The translations under genes were made by a program, and so were the position numbers. A stretch of 49,741 nt of DNA from Candidatus Nitrosocosmicus sp. GTDB lineage: Archaea; Thermoproteota; Nitrososphaeria; Nitrososphaerales; Nitrososphaeraceae. This document shows positions 9,787 to 18,590 of this stretch, piece after piece (within the stretch, counting starts at the first letter, position 1; each line of letters opens with the position of its first letter). The stretch is from positions 1 through 49,741 of the forward strand of contig JARFXS010000013.1 of NCBI GenBank assembly GCA_029194465.1, written 5' to 3'. A model generated the notes under the pieces. It did not search any database. It saw nothing but the letters and a program-made list of their open reading frames with translations, and had not been told where the DNA came from.

Positions 9787-10424
9787 TATTTTTAGGACCG
9801 TCCCTATCAAGGGAAAAAGCAAGAAAAATTCTAGACGCAGATTACAGACTACCAGCAAAAAAAGGGGATCTACTTCAATTGATACTAAAAGAGGTCCACA
9901 TTGTTGGATTAGTTGATGGATATTTTCTTCAGGATTACCCGCCCACGCCAATTGAAGTATATAACTTGCTCAGAAAAAGGAATGTGAAGGTTTTTGGATC
10001 ATCGAGTTTGGGTGCACTTCGGGCAGTCGAACTTGGAAAATACGGGATGATAGGAATAGGAAAAATTTTTAGACTTTTTAGGGATGGAATATTGGAGTCT
10101 GATGATGAAGTAGCTGTGACGTTTACGGATTATACTAATTACAAATCAGAAGCACTAATTGATATTAGATACAATTTATTTTTGGCTCAAAAATACAATA
10201 TCATAGACAGTAGCACTGGAAGGTCGATCCTTAAAGTATCAAAACAGACTTATTTTCCCTATAGGACCTACGAAGACATTTTGGACAAATGTAAATTAAA
10301 ATATCCTGAAATCAATTCTAAAATTGAAAGTTTTAGAGATTATATCCTGAATAATAGAAAGAGTTTGAAGGAGAGAGATGCTGTGCGATTATTAAAGCAC
10401 ATCAAAAGCAGCTGTGAACCATGA
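9765..10424 (+). CDS. TfuA-like protein (YcaO partner)
   Basis: 219 residues, complete. The TfuA core is clear: VIFLGPSLS at residues 7-15, VGLVDGYF at about 47-54, FGSSSLGALRAVELGKYGM at about 77-95, then GIGKIFRLFRDGILESDDEV. In methanogens TfuA works with YcaO to convert a McrA glycine to thioglycine, and TfuA is thought to deliver sulfur or help hydrolyse the sulfur carrier. Its ATG overlaps the last 22 bases of the YcaO frame, suggesting translational coupling. It is intact although its YcaO partner is broken. The target here is unknown because ammonia oxidisers lack McrA. Confidence 0.9.
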   Translation: MVRSKPVIFLGPSLSREKARKILDADYRLPAKKGDLLQLILKEVHIVGLVDGYFLQDYPPTPIEVYNLLRKRNVKVFGSSSLGALRAVELGKYGMIGIGKIFRLFRDGILESDDEVAVTFTDYTNYKSEALIDIRYNLFLAQKYNIIDSSTGRSILKVSKQTYFPYRTYEDILDKCKLKYPEINSKIESFRDYILNNRKSLKERDAVRLLKHIKSSCEP

Positions 10425-11055
10425 CATCAAAAGAGTTAATTTTATATTCACTACAATTTATCTAACAGTATTAATCATGAATGATATGTTGACCAATTTT
10501 TTTCATAGGATTGATTCGCGTATTATTTACATAGTATTTTTCTATTTTTCGGCATTTATGATGCTGTACATAACAATGTTTGGAATGTATTGGAGTTGGG
10601 TGGAATATGATAAAACCGGTGCATTAAATATAGGCGAGACAATAGTGAAGAACGATTTAATCTTTAATGGATCTGGCAAATTGGTTACTTATCTTGCGAT
10701 TTTCTCTGTCATAACATGGTTTTGTGTTACCAAAATCGGTTATAGCAGAGTACAGAATACGCCTAAAATAGTTCGATCTGTATTGTCTGTATTATCAATT
10801 GTCTTGATAGTCGTTGCAGCTTACGAATTTACTTACAATTTTACGGTGTGGGGAGCTTTGATTACTGTACATACGATCAATAATTCTTTGAATTTTGATG
10901 AAATTAATTTAAGTTATCCTAACCCAGAAACACCGTGGAATCTAGTTTTCGCAACTAAAATGACCCTTGCGGCGCTTATAATATCTTGTCATGCTTTTTA
11001 TATTATTCAAAGATCGGACAAGAAATCATCTATTTATGTTAAAGAACAATCATAA
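10414..11055 (+). CDS. Multi-pass membrane protein coupled to tfuA
   Basis: 213 residues. A GTG start overlaps the final codons of the TfuA gene by 11 bases; an ATG at 10477 is an alternative that would drop the first 21 residues. About four or five hydrophobic segments are visible: 7-22, 37-60 (IVFFYFSAFMMLYITMFGMY), 88-107, 123-145 (VLSVLSIVLIVVAAYEFTYN) and 186-201. A polar loop between the last two contains TVHTINNSLNFDEINL. No transporter signature is recognised. The overlap suggests one transcript with YcaO-TfuA, so it may be a membrane partner or export component of that module; this is inference from position only. Confidence 0.6.
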   Translation: MNHDIKRVNFIFTTIYLTVLIMNDMLTNFFHRIDSRIIYIVFFYFSAFMMLYITMFGMYWSWVEYDKTGALNIGETIVKNDLIFNGSGKLVTYLAIFSVITWFCVTKIGYSRVQNTPKIVRSVLSVLSIVLIVVAAYEFTYNFTVWGALITVHTINNSLNFDEINLSYPNPETPWNLVFATKMTLAALIISCHAFYIIQRSDKKSSIYVKEQS

Positions 11056-11323
11056 ATTACATCTCCCTCCCAAAGCTCTTCCGTTGGTCATATGTAATAT
11101 AAAAACACAATTTTATAGAAATAAATAAATCAAGGTTTATGAACTTGAGAAATCAAAAGTATGAAAATACTATATACAGAATACTAGAACTACCTGCTGT
11201 CGGCTTTCCTGTTTGGCCCACACCACTTTCAATATGCAGATACTTTGTATAGTTAGGCTCTGAGTTGTTTCATGAATATTGATTAACCAGGTGTCACTGA
11301 AGAAAATCACAAGATTTTTTACG

Positions 11324-11877
11324 ATGATCAAAAAACTATTGATAGTGAAAATTGGCGTAATCTCAGATACCCACGATGATATTGAAAATACTGAAAAAGC
11401 AATAAATATTTTTAACCTGATGAAGGTAGATCATGTTTTTCACGCAGGCGATTACGTTTATCCGGGGATAATCAGTCTATTCAAGAAATTAGACAAAGAA
11501 ACAAAATTCTATGGGGTTCGTGGCAACAACGATGGGGAATTAATGGGCATTACAAGACAATTCGCTGAAATTGAAAATGCTCTATTTCTAAACGAATTTG
11601 GAAAACTCTTAATTTCATCAAAAAAATAGGTATCTATCATGGAACAAACTCTGGATTGTCAGAATCCTTGGTGGAAAGTCAATTATTCGATATTTTAATA
11701 CTCGGTCATACCCATGTTAAAAGAATTAAAAAAATGGGAAAAACACTTGTGTTAAACCCCGGAGCTTTGAACAGGAATTTCTTTTCTAAAAAAACTGCAG
11801 ACGATCCCTGTGTAATCATCTATGATGAAAAACGCAATTTGGCCGAATTTATAGACATCAATAGTACAAACTCTTAG
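11324..11877 (+). pseudogene. MJ0936/YfcE-type metallophosphoesterase, one frameshift
   Basis: The five metal-site blocks of this small calcineurin-like phosphodiesterase family are present in order: GVISDTHDD, HVFHAGD, GVRGNNDG, then in a second frame GIYHGTNSG and ILGHTHVKRI followed by NPGALNR. One indel between about 11590 and 11629 (near an aaaaaaa run) separates the halves. Joined, the product is about 185 residues, close to the family norm. Members hydrolyse phosphodiesters in vitro with Mn or Ni. The ATG at 11324 is chosen just ahead of the first strand; a TTG at 11279 would add 15 residues. Conserved residues are all kept, so the break is recent or a sequence error. Confidence 0.8.
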
Positions 11878-12099
11878 TATGACTGTAAAATGCTTTGAAT
11901 ATTACAATTAGATCCGCATAAAAAATCTAAAACGAATTCACCAGAGTCAATTCGTAGTGCAAAAAGCAAGAACATCAACAACTACACGAAAAAAATTTGT
12001 TGATACATGTTATTTCCACAACTTGATCACTTAAGGTAAATAATATATAAAATCATTGATATGTACTGTGTTATAACATGACCCGAGGGAAAAAGTGGA

Positions 12100-12420
12100 A
12101 TGAACGAAACAAGCTCAGATAAAAGCAGAAGCATTGATGATACTGCAAAAGTAAATAATGATCAAACTACTCAAATTGGAAATCAAACCAGTCACGATAT
12201 TAAAGCCAGTGAGAAAATTTTGGATGAGACACTTACTGCTAAAGGTCCAGCGATTCATGATGAGGAAAACGTAGCCAATGTTGATCCGAAGACAAGGTTA
12301 ACTTCAAACTATTTTTGCTTTGATTGCGGAGCGCTGTTGACTACAATAGAAGACAAAAAACAACATGACTTGATCGAAGTTGAAAGAAAGAATAGAAATG
12401 ATTTAGAGAATGGTGATTAA
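12100..12420 (+). CDS. Small protein with disordered N-terminus and C2H2-like zinc site
   Basis: 106 residues. The first 65 or so are polar and Ser/Asp/Thr-rich, likely disordered. The C-terminal part holds CFDCGALLTTIEDKKQHDLIE, a CxxC knuckle followed by a His, compatible with a minimal zinc finger. Such small zinc proteins are very common in Nitrososphaeria and mostly unstudied; DNA, RNA or protein binding are all possible. A TATA-like stretch (taatatataaaa) lies about 55 bp upstream of the ATG. Confidence 0.55.
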   Translation: MNETSSDKSRSIDDTAKVNNDQTTQIGNQTSHDIKASEKILDETLTAKGPAIHDEENVANVDPKTRLTSNYFCFDCGALLTTIEDKKQHDLIEVERKNRNDLENGD

Positions 12421-12505
12421 CTGAGGAAACAAGGTAAGAGGTTTATTATTTTTGTTCATTGATATTTTTAGGGCCTAGGCCTAGCTTTTCTGATTGTATG
12501 ATGAA

Positions 12506-12838
12506 TTAAGTATCATTTTGTTCATATCTTTGAATATCGATAACTACTTTATCCCCAACTTTGATCTTTAGGTCGTCATATTCTTTCATGGTTACTTTGA
12601 AAGTAGGCGCATCACTTACTGCGCCTCCACCAAACATATTAGAAATATTTGACATGGCTTTAGGTAGATTCTTCATAAGGTCTTCTGGAGAATTAAAAGC
12701 CATTACGTTGGAACCAAAAGGATTCATTTGCTTATCACCCGATTTTAAATATTCATTTGGATCCTTGAATGATACGTATATATAAGGAGAACCATCCGTG
12801 GATGCTTCAATTTTAGCAACTATGAATTCTTTTTTCAT
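12506..12838 (-). CDS. Conserved small protein, likely beta-barrel
   Basis: 110 residues with no signal peptide. The N-terminus (FIVAKIEASTDGSPYIYVSF) and C-terminus (TFKVTMKEYDDLKIKVGDKV then VVIDIQRYE) form beta strands like a small OB or SH3-like fold. A Met/Asn/Gly-rich loop (about 55-80, ISNMFGGGA) sits between. I recognise the look of a thaumarchaeal conserved family but can give no function. It is directly upstream of the PQQ-dehydrogenase gene on the opposite-facing side of a 49-bp gap, same strand, so transcription order is this gene's upstream region unshared. Confidence 0.55.
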   Translation of the reverse strand: MKKEFIVAKIEASTDGSPYIYVSFKDPNEYLKSGDKQMNPFGSNVMAFNSPEDLMKNLPKAMSNISNMFGGGAVSDAPTFKVTMKEYDDLKIKVGDKVVIDIQRYEQNDT

Positions 12839-12887
12839 TTATACTAATTAGTGATAATCGATATAATAAATATTTAATTCAAAAAAA

Positions 12888-14126
12888 TTAAGAGATTTTA
12901 TATATACTTCCACTTTCTAATGAAACGACATAAATATCTCCATCCGGACCTGTTTGTATATCAGTAATACTGCCAAACCCTGTCCCTAAGATATAATTAT
13001 TAAGTTCTTCCTCTGAGTCAATGACTGGGTCTTGTATTTCCAATCCGTTTCTTTGGTCATTTAATTTAAAAAAATACAGGTTACCGTTATTATTATCTCC
13101 TACCAAAATATTGTTTGTGTAGTCGGGTCCTAGGTTAGTACTATTGATGAATTCTATGTCTGTGATTGCGATGGGCTCAAGCCAACTAATCTCTGGATCT
13201 GAATAATTAGAATTGGGTGAAAGGAACACCAGAGCTTCTATTTCGTCAGCTGATGAAGCAGGACCCATTATTGATCTCCAACCGCTATTAAATCCCGGCT
13301 CGACTAGATTTATCTCATCAGAAAAGGAGGGACCATTCTCTGTATCCCAAACATTGCCAGTAATTGGATCTACCGTAAGACCAAAGGAATTTCTAATACC
13401 ATACGCAAATGTTTTATCAATATTTTGAACATCGCTTCCCACAAAGGGATTATCGACAGGTGCAGAACCCGAGTGTGGATCAATTCTATAAATAGAACCA
13501 GTATAGTCAGGATCTCCTCCATTCTCAAAATTCTGTAATTTAGTCCTGTGGTTCAAATCCCCTATTATGGCGTAAAGATTGTTGTCTTTGCCTAGAGTTA
13601 TCTTGCCACCATTGTGATTTGGGCCAGGTATGGCGGGTAAATCTAAGATCAACTTTTGATTAATAAGGTCATTACCATCCCATTCAAAACTGTATATTCT
13701 ATTACGCAAGTTCTCATTGGGGTCTGTCACAGTCTGATCAACGTCATTTTCGGTAACATAAAAGAAAACTAGTGTAGTGTTATTTTCTTTCATTACTTCC
13801 ACTCCTAATAAACCGCGTTCACTTTCAAAATTGACATCAAATTGCTTTAACGGCGTATCCTGCAATATGCCATCTGAAATTAATTTCACGTTACCTTTTT
13901 TTTCTATCACTATGATATTCTTTCCAGAATCATCAAGAAACGCCATCCCTGTAGGTGATGTAAAATCACTGTAAATTGGTTGCGAACTGATGTTTGGATC
14001 TTTGAGGGTTTGAGCACTAGTCAGCCCAACATCAACTGACTTGGACTGAGTAATCAATAAAATCAACAAGCAGGTCCATACGGTTAATAGGCCCGTAAAA
14101 CATAAAGACCTAAGTTTAAAAGCCAT
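12888..14126 (-). CDS. Secreted PQQ-type sugar dehydrogenase (GDH/sorbosone family)
   Basis: 412 residues with an N-terminal signal anchor (about 8-26, LCFTGLLTVWTCLLILLITQ). The six-bladed propeller signatures of soluble aldose sugar dehydrogenases follow: GMAFLDDSGKNIIVIEKKG, RGLLGVEV, PGPNHNGGKITLGKDNNLYA with GD next, YTGSIYRIDP, AYGIRNSFGLTVDPITGNVW, and ENGPSFSDEINLVEPGFNSG before W. The His in GPNHNGG and the RNSFG Arg fit the PQQ and substrate pocket. Enzymes of this family oxidise aldoses outside the membrane, though many archaeal members have unknown substrates or cofactor state. No PQQ synthesis genes are in the window. Confidence 0.8.
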   Translation of the reverse strand: MAFKLRSLCFTGLLTVWTCLLILLITQSKSVDVGLTSAQTLKDPNISSQPIYSDFTSPTGMAFLDDSGKNIIVIEKKGNVKLISDGILQDTPLKQFDVNFESERGLLGVEVMKENNTTLVFFYVTENDVDQTVTDPNENLRNRIYSFEWDGNDLINQKLILDLPAIPGPNHNGGKITLGKDNNLYAIIGDLNHRTKLQNFENGGDPDYTGSIYRIDPHSGSAPVDNPFVGSDVQNIDKTFAYGIRNSFGLTVDPITGNVWDTENGPSFSDEINLVEPGFNSGWRSIMGPASSADEIEALVFLSPNSNYSDPEISWLEPIAITDIEFINSTNLGPDYTNNILVGDNNNGNLYFFKLNDQRNGLEIQDPVIDSEEELNNYILGTGFGSITDIQTGPDGDIYVVSLESGSIYKIS

Positions 14127-14195
14127 TGGGATAATATTTAGAACATTTGTTATAAATAATTTTATTAATCTTAGAATCGAGTATTACATAATCTA

Positions 14196-14357
14196 TCATG
14201 AAAAATATTTGTCTGTATGGCAATTAATACATACTATTTCATCTCCTACTTTCTTATGTGCAATAGAGTTAAAGGTTTCACAGTTTGAACAAAATATAAA
14301 GTCATCTGGAAAACCGTTTTTATCGATCTTTTCTTTCATTTCTTTGGTTACTATCAT
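14196..14357 (-). CDS. 53-residue zinc-ribbon microprotein
   Basis: Start ATG at 14357 and TGA at 14196-14198. The product is 53 residues with two knuckles: FCSNCETFNSIAHKKVG and EIVCINCHTDKYFS, that is CxxC about 20 residues before CxxCH. This is a single zinc ribbon with almost nothing else. It is divergent from the secreted-protein gene starting at 14464 with about 106 bp between starts. Function is unknown; the pattern fits a small transcription-related or redox zinc protein. Confidence 0.6.
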   Translation of the reverse strand: MIVTKEMKEKIDKNGFPDDFIFCSNCETFNSIAHKKVGDEIVCINCHTDKYFS

Positions 14358-14463
14358 CTTTATAGTAAGTCTATCCAGTAATGTATTAGTAAAATCTTAC
14401 TGCTACATTATCAAGCTAAACAGAATAATAGTTATTAAATTATCAAATTAATGGTTATTGTTA

Positions 14464-15072
14464 ATGAAGCTGTTTCAAAATGTAACTATTGCATTTTTCG
14501 TATTTTTGACCCTATCTATAGGGATAGTTTCTGCGAATTCTTTGGTCAAATCAATTTATGCACAGAGTAACACTTTGGCTCAAAATGGAGGCGGAAATGC
14601 TGGTCAAGATATAGCGCAGTCTCAAACATCTAATCAAGATAATCAAGTAGTATCAGGTGATAGCAATATTTTATCTGGTAATAATCTACTATGTCAAAAT
14701 CAAGATAATTCACAATTTTCAGACGGAATTTGTAATTCAGGACAAGCGGATCTACCGCCTAATGGCCCTACTGCCAAACTGATTGTAGATGCCACAGTCA
14801 AAGATGGACAGTGTATGATTGCAAAATCGTGTACTATAACCATAACTTATGGCCCAAAATTAATAACTCAATCCGTGACTCATTCAATGCTCTTTGACAT
14901 AGATATACCGATTGACTCGAGATTTGCTATAACTGTTACAAGCTTTGGACCACTTACTGCTTCTGTAACAAATTCTGATTGCGAAATATTTTCCACAGAA
15001 CCTTACTTTCAATGTAGAGGGATAAAAAACTCACAAACAACTCAACTAACCACCATATTTTTCTCAAGATAA
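14464..15072 (+). CDS. Secreted protein with one Gln/Asn repeat unit and a beta domain
   Basis: About 202 residues. The signal peptide is clear (KLFQNVTIAFFVFLTLSIGI then VSANS). Residues about 30-80 carry one unit of the window's Gln/Asn family: GQDIAQSQTSNQDNQVVSGD then NILSGNNLLCQNQDNSQFSD. The C-terminal part (about 100-200) is a beta-rich domain with four Cys (GQCMIAKSCTITITYGPKL; SDCEIFSTEPYFQCRG), probably two disulfides. A cell-surface role is inferred. ATG at 14464 is preferred over a TTG six bases upstream because the signal peptide follows at once. Confidence 0.65.
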   Translation: MKLFQNVTIAFFVFLTLSIGIVSANSLVKSIYAQSNTLAQNGGGNAGQDIAQSQTSNQDNQVVSGDSNILSGNNLLCQNQDNSQFSDGICNSGQADLPPNGPTAKLIVDATVKDGQCMIAKSCTITITYGPKLITQSVTHSMLFDIDIPIDSRFAITVTSFGPLTASVTNSDCEIFSTEPYFQCRGIKNSQTTQLTTIFFSR

Positions 15073-15139
15073 CAATTTTTTATTTTGGTAACCGTAACCA
15101 TAAATGGACTCGACCGATCGACCAGCTGACTTGTCTAAC

Positions 15140-15271
15140 TCATGTAATGAGATTCTTTAATTGATAAGCAGAGACACCTAGATCTTTGCTTCCTATCACT
15201 CGATTGATCGCTTTATAGTAGTAGGTAGGTTGTCTAAAGTGTTCTTGGTATAATTTTTGCTCAAGATTCAC
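15140..15271 (-). pseudogene. Short remnant of a protein gene
   Basis: Within the 360-bp gap between 15073 and 15435, the minus strand reads NLEQKLYQEHFRQPTYYYKA in one frame and, after a single shift near 15215, DRVIGSKDLGVSAYQLKNLI then a stop. Both parts look protein-like and together suggest a helical domain of about 45 residues, the end of a decayed gene. I do not recognise the family. The rest of the gap holds nothing I can support. Confidence 0.35.
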
Positions 15272-15435
15272 CGAACCAGAGGTAGAACTAGGTCTGAAGA
15301 AACAGTTTATGTTACTATATAAGCACTTGTTTATTTTTAGTGTATGTTCATAACGTTGGATATTGTTTTTTATAAAATCTTACAGAGCCTATTCAGAAAT
15401 CTATATCTTGGTGATTTTGAACCAAAATATTTCAT

Positions 15436-16707
15436 CTAGGTTTTTGGTCTTAACGCTTCTATGGGGCTTATCTTTGATGCCTTCCAAGCTGGCAATAATC
15501 CTGCTATTACACTTAGGGCAACCGAAATTATCCACACGGTAACCATGTCGCTCATAAAAAATAGAGGGATGAGTGGGGGGTCGCCTTCATTTCTGGGAGT
15601 AGCTTGAGACAGCGCATAACCACCACCTACGCCTCCAATTAAGCCCAGAGTTGCACCCAGCATACCAATTATCAAAGCTTCAAAAACAAACATTGTTAAA
15701 ATATTAGAACTTTGTGCACCTATTGCTTTTAATGTGCCTATTTCTCTGATTCTTTCAATCACGGAAGTATATAATGTGGTAATTATACCTACTGCCCCAA
15801 CAATTAATGAGATAATAGCAATGCTCAACAAGAATGATGTAATCCCGCCTGTAAATTGCTCTATGGTCTTGAGTATGGCCTTTACTGTTGTTACTCCTAT
15901 ATCATTTCCATACAATTTCTTGATTTCGCTTTCAACAACATCAACTAATTCATTGGATGACGCAACTACAAATAAAGAGTCATATTTGCCTGATTTTTGA
16001 AAAAGGGAATCGCCAGCGTCCAGGTTAATGACTGCTGCGTTATCTATTGTTGGATTGCCTGTCGATTCCATTATTGCAGTAACCAAAAAATTCTTCGATA
16101 CTGTATCTTGTTTGCCTGTGGTGTCATCAATAAATGAATATTCTAGTTCTACCGTCTCACCCAGTGTTACAAATGGGTTGTCTTCACCAGGAGGTTTGGC
16201 AATATTTTCTGCTATTACAATCGCAGATGGATCATTTTGTTTTATTTGAGAACCCTCCTGTAAACCAAGGGTCGGTGCAATCACAAATAATTTATTTGGA
16301 TCTATGGATAGTGCTGCATGTGATTTTTCTTCGCCCTTAGATTTGATCAATACCTGTGACTGATATGATGGTATAACTTCTTCGACAAAGGGTAATGAAT
16401 CAATTCTGTTTATGACTGCAGCATTTAAGGTGATCTTAGAACCAGCAGAGCCTCCTCCGCCTCCGCCTCCGCCTCCTCCTGAGCCGACGGTGCCTGAGCC
16501 TTGTTCTTGACCACTAGTAACAAATAAAATGTTAGGAGCTAAATTGCTGAACTGTTTATTAAAGAATTCAGTGAACCCTGCCCCTACACCATTTACTGCT
16601 ACTAGTAGACTAGTTCCAGCCATAACCATTAGAATGGTTAGAAGAGATCTGATTTTTCTCTCTCTCAGTGCCTGAAATGATAAAACAAATATTTCCTTAA
16701 TGTCCAT
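15436..16707 (-). CDS. MacB/FtsX-type ABC transporter permease
   Basis: 423 residues. One membrane helix lies near the N-terminus (about 22-42, LLTILMVMAGTSLLVAVNG), then an extracytoplasmic domain of about 240 residues, then three C-terminal helices (about 283-312, 334-360, 385-407) with the FtsX signature VIERIREIGTLKAIGAQSSN. This is the MacB or LolC/E topology, used for export or mechanotransmission rather than classic import. A poly-Gly run (about ten Gly, near residues 77-90) interrupts the extracytoplasmic domain. A good GGAGG ribosome site lies 14 bases before the ATG. The ATPase gene lies upstream on the same strand. Confidence 0.9.
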   Translation of the reverse strand: MDIKEIFVLSFQALRERKIRSLLTILMVMAGTSLLVAVNGVGAGFTEFFNKQFSNLAPNILFVTSGQEQGSGTVGSGGGGGGGGGGSAGSKITLNAAVINRIDSLPFVEEVIPSYQSQVLIKSKGEEKSHAALSIDPNKLFVIAPTLGLQEGSQIKQNDPSAIVIAENIAKPPGEDNPFVTLGETVELEYSFIDDTTGKQDTVSKNFLVTAIMESTGNPTIDNAAVINLDAGDSLFQKSGKYDSLFVVASSNELVDVVESEIKKLYGNDIGVTTVKAILKTIEQFTGGITSFLLSIAIISLIVGAVGIITTLYTSVIERIREIGTLKAIGAQSSNILTMFVFEALIIGMLGATLGLIGGVGGGYALSQATPRNEGDPPLIPLFFMSDMVTVWIISVALSVIAGLLPAWKASKISPIEALRPKT

Positions 16708-17094
16708 AGATCCTATCCAGACCTCCTAATCTTTCATAATTAGATCCAAACCTTAGTTGTGGGGGTGGTGGTGATAATGGTAGTGGTGAATTGCCTGGAC
16801 AGTATTGCAAAATTTTCATAAAGTATGTCGTCCAGATAAAAGTTGTGTTTAGCATTAACCTGAAATTAAACTGATTCAATAGATGGATCCTATCTTCAAC
16901 TATGGTGTATTTATGAATTTGATGATTCTTTTTTGTCTTCATATTTTGTATTACTATGGCTTTTATCCGTGTTATGGTAATCATCACAATAATTGCTATT
17001 ATATATATAGTAAAATAGACTTAAAGTTATCTAAGATATTTAGATAAAATGTAGATTTGCTTGGATAAATGGCTTAATTCGCTAGAAAAATATT

Positions 17095-17808
17095 TCAGGT
17101 AACTATATTTTCTTCCCGTTCTATTTCCCCATCCTTGAGATGTATTATTCGATCGGTTTTGATTGCTAACTCAGGATTATGCGTGACCATTATTATGGTC
17201 CTATCATATTTATTAGACAGCATCTTTAGCAAATTAAATACTTCATTACCCGTTTTAGTATCTAGATTACCAGTGGGTTCATCAGCCAAAATTATGGAGG
17301 GATTATTCATTAGTGCCCTAGCGATTGCAACCCGCTGTTGTTGACCACCACTCAAATTGAATGGTTTGAAACTGCCTTTGTCTTCAATTCCTAGCAATCC
17401 CATGATTTTAAAAGCCCTTTCCAACCGCTCCTTTTTATTTAATCCTGATATTATGCATGGAATTTCGATGTTCTTTAACACCGATGCTCTGTTTATCAAA
17501 TTATACGACTGAAAAATGAATCCAATCGCATTGTTTCTCAAATAAGCCAGATCATGATCATTTAAAGAAAATACATCTACACCGTTGATAAAAATATCTC
17601 CACTGGTCGGTCGATCCAAAGTCCCTAAAATATTTAAAAGTGTGGATTTACCACTGCCCGATGGTCCTACAATAGCCACAAATTCTCCCTTTTTAACATC
17701 AAAATCAATATTTTTTAGTATCGGCGTTTCTCCGGCTGATGAAGTATAACTTTTGTATATTCGATCAACTTTGAGGATTGGATCAGAAGAAGTAGATGAA
17801 GACGCCAT
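17095..17808 (-). CDS. MacB/LolD-type ABC transporter ATPase
   Basis: 237 residues, complete. Walker A is GPSGSGKST (about 49-57), Q-loop FIFQSYNL, signature LSGGQQQR, Walker B IILADEPTGNLD, H-loop MVTHNPELA. The D-loop GNLDTKTG is that of the LolD/MacB/FtsE branch. It powers the permease encoded downstream at 15436-16707; together they form an export or lipoprotein-handling type complex whose substrate is unknown. The gap of 387 bp between the two genes is unusually long for such a pair and holds no convincing gene. Confidence 0.92.
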   Translation of the reverse strand: MASSSTSSDPILKVDRIYKSYTSSAGETPILKNIDFDVKKGEFVAIVGPSGSGKSTLLNILGTLDRPTSGDIFINGVDVFSLNDHDLAYLRNNAIGFIFQSYNLINRASVLKNIEIPCIISGLNKKERLERAFKIMGLLGIEDKGSFKPFNLSGGQQQRVAIARALMNNPSIILADEPTGNLDTKTGNEVFNLLKMLSNKYDRTIIMVTHNPELAIKTDRIIHLKDGEIEREENIVT

Positions 17809-18279
17809 TTAAGATTTCAATTCCATATTATTACTCCTCTAGCTATATAAAAATTGAAAACAGTATTGGATTTATCAAAGGATGTTTCTATCAGATTATT
17901 CCTATTACAAATACTATGGTTTTCATGTCTGAACACAAATGTAGTGCATTTCTATTTTGAGCGAGGGAAAAATCATCAATGTCCAATTAATTGAACAAAT
18001 CAAACAATTCATTGCTATAGACTCGACACGACCTGACCATATATTTTAGCAATGATGATGGATGATTGGATTGGCGTATATCTATTTTGATTGTATAGTT
18101 CTTATCATAATCCAAATTGGTCTTTTCTACCCGCTTTTTAGGAGTAAATTGTGTTTATAGTTTCATTTCGTGAATCAAAACAAGAGTGGTTCTGTGAATG
18201 GCTCTTTAGGTTTGATTACTGCTTCAAAGCAATAGTCAAAATTTAAATATTGTATAGTAAAATATAATATAATATTCTT
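17809..18279. other. Intergenic stretch without a supported gene
   Basis: About 470 bp between divergent genes. I see no open frame with protein-like character, no strong inverted repeat and no RNA gene. A TATA-like run (aatataatataatattc) lies just upstream of 18280 and probably serves that gene. Confidence 0.4.
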
Positions 18280-18489
18280 ATGAAAAAAATTCATTTAATA
18301 ATATTATCCACTTTTATTATAGGGGGAATGTTATTAAATTTCGAAAATAGAGACATCTTGTCCTATGCTCAGGAGAATGTTGATAGAAACATAATACCGT
18401 TGCTTATTCCTCCATATCAGATGATTAAGGATCTAGGGTCATCAGATTTAAATAGGATAAATGTCACCTATGTTAATAATATTCCATAA
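18280..18489 (+). CDS. Small secreted protein
   Basis: 69 residues. A classical signal peptide (KKIHLIILSTFIIGGMLLNF) leads to a likely cleavage after SYA (SYAQENVDR). The mature peptide is about 40 residues, with IIPLLIPPYQMIKDLGSSDL and no Cys. I do not recognise it. The AT-rich upstream run and good signal peptide support a real gene; the short length limits confidence. Confidence 0.45.
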   Translation: MKKIHLIILSTFIIGGMLLNFENRDILSYAQENVDRNIIPLLIPPYQMIKDLGSSDLNRINVTYVNNIP

Positions 18490-18590
18490 GAAATAGATAG
18501 TTTATGATACCAAATAAATTTCTAAATTAATAATATAGAAATATTTATCAAAATCCATTAATATGTAAATCTAATAATTCAATTAGACAT

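Noticed and set aside
11590..11640. Programmed frameshift in the metallophosphoesterase
   Set aside because: An A-run is present, but no stimulatory structure is seen, and many other unrelated genes here have indels too.
16697..16987. Open minus-strand frame of 96 codons between the ABC ATPase and permease genes
   Set aside because: Composition is not protein-like, the end is Pro-rich low complexity, and it covers the permease ribosome site; no homologous look.
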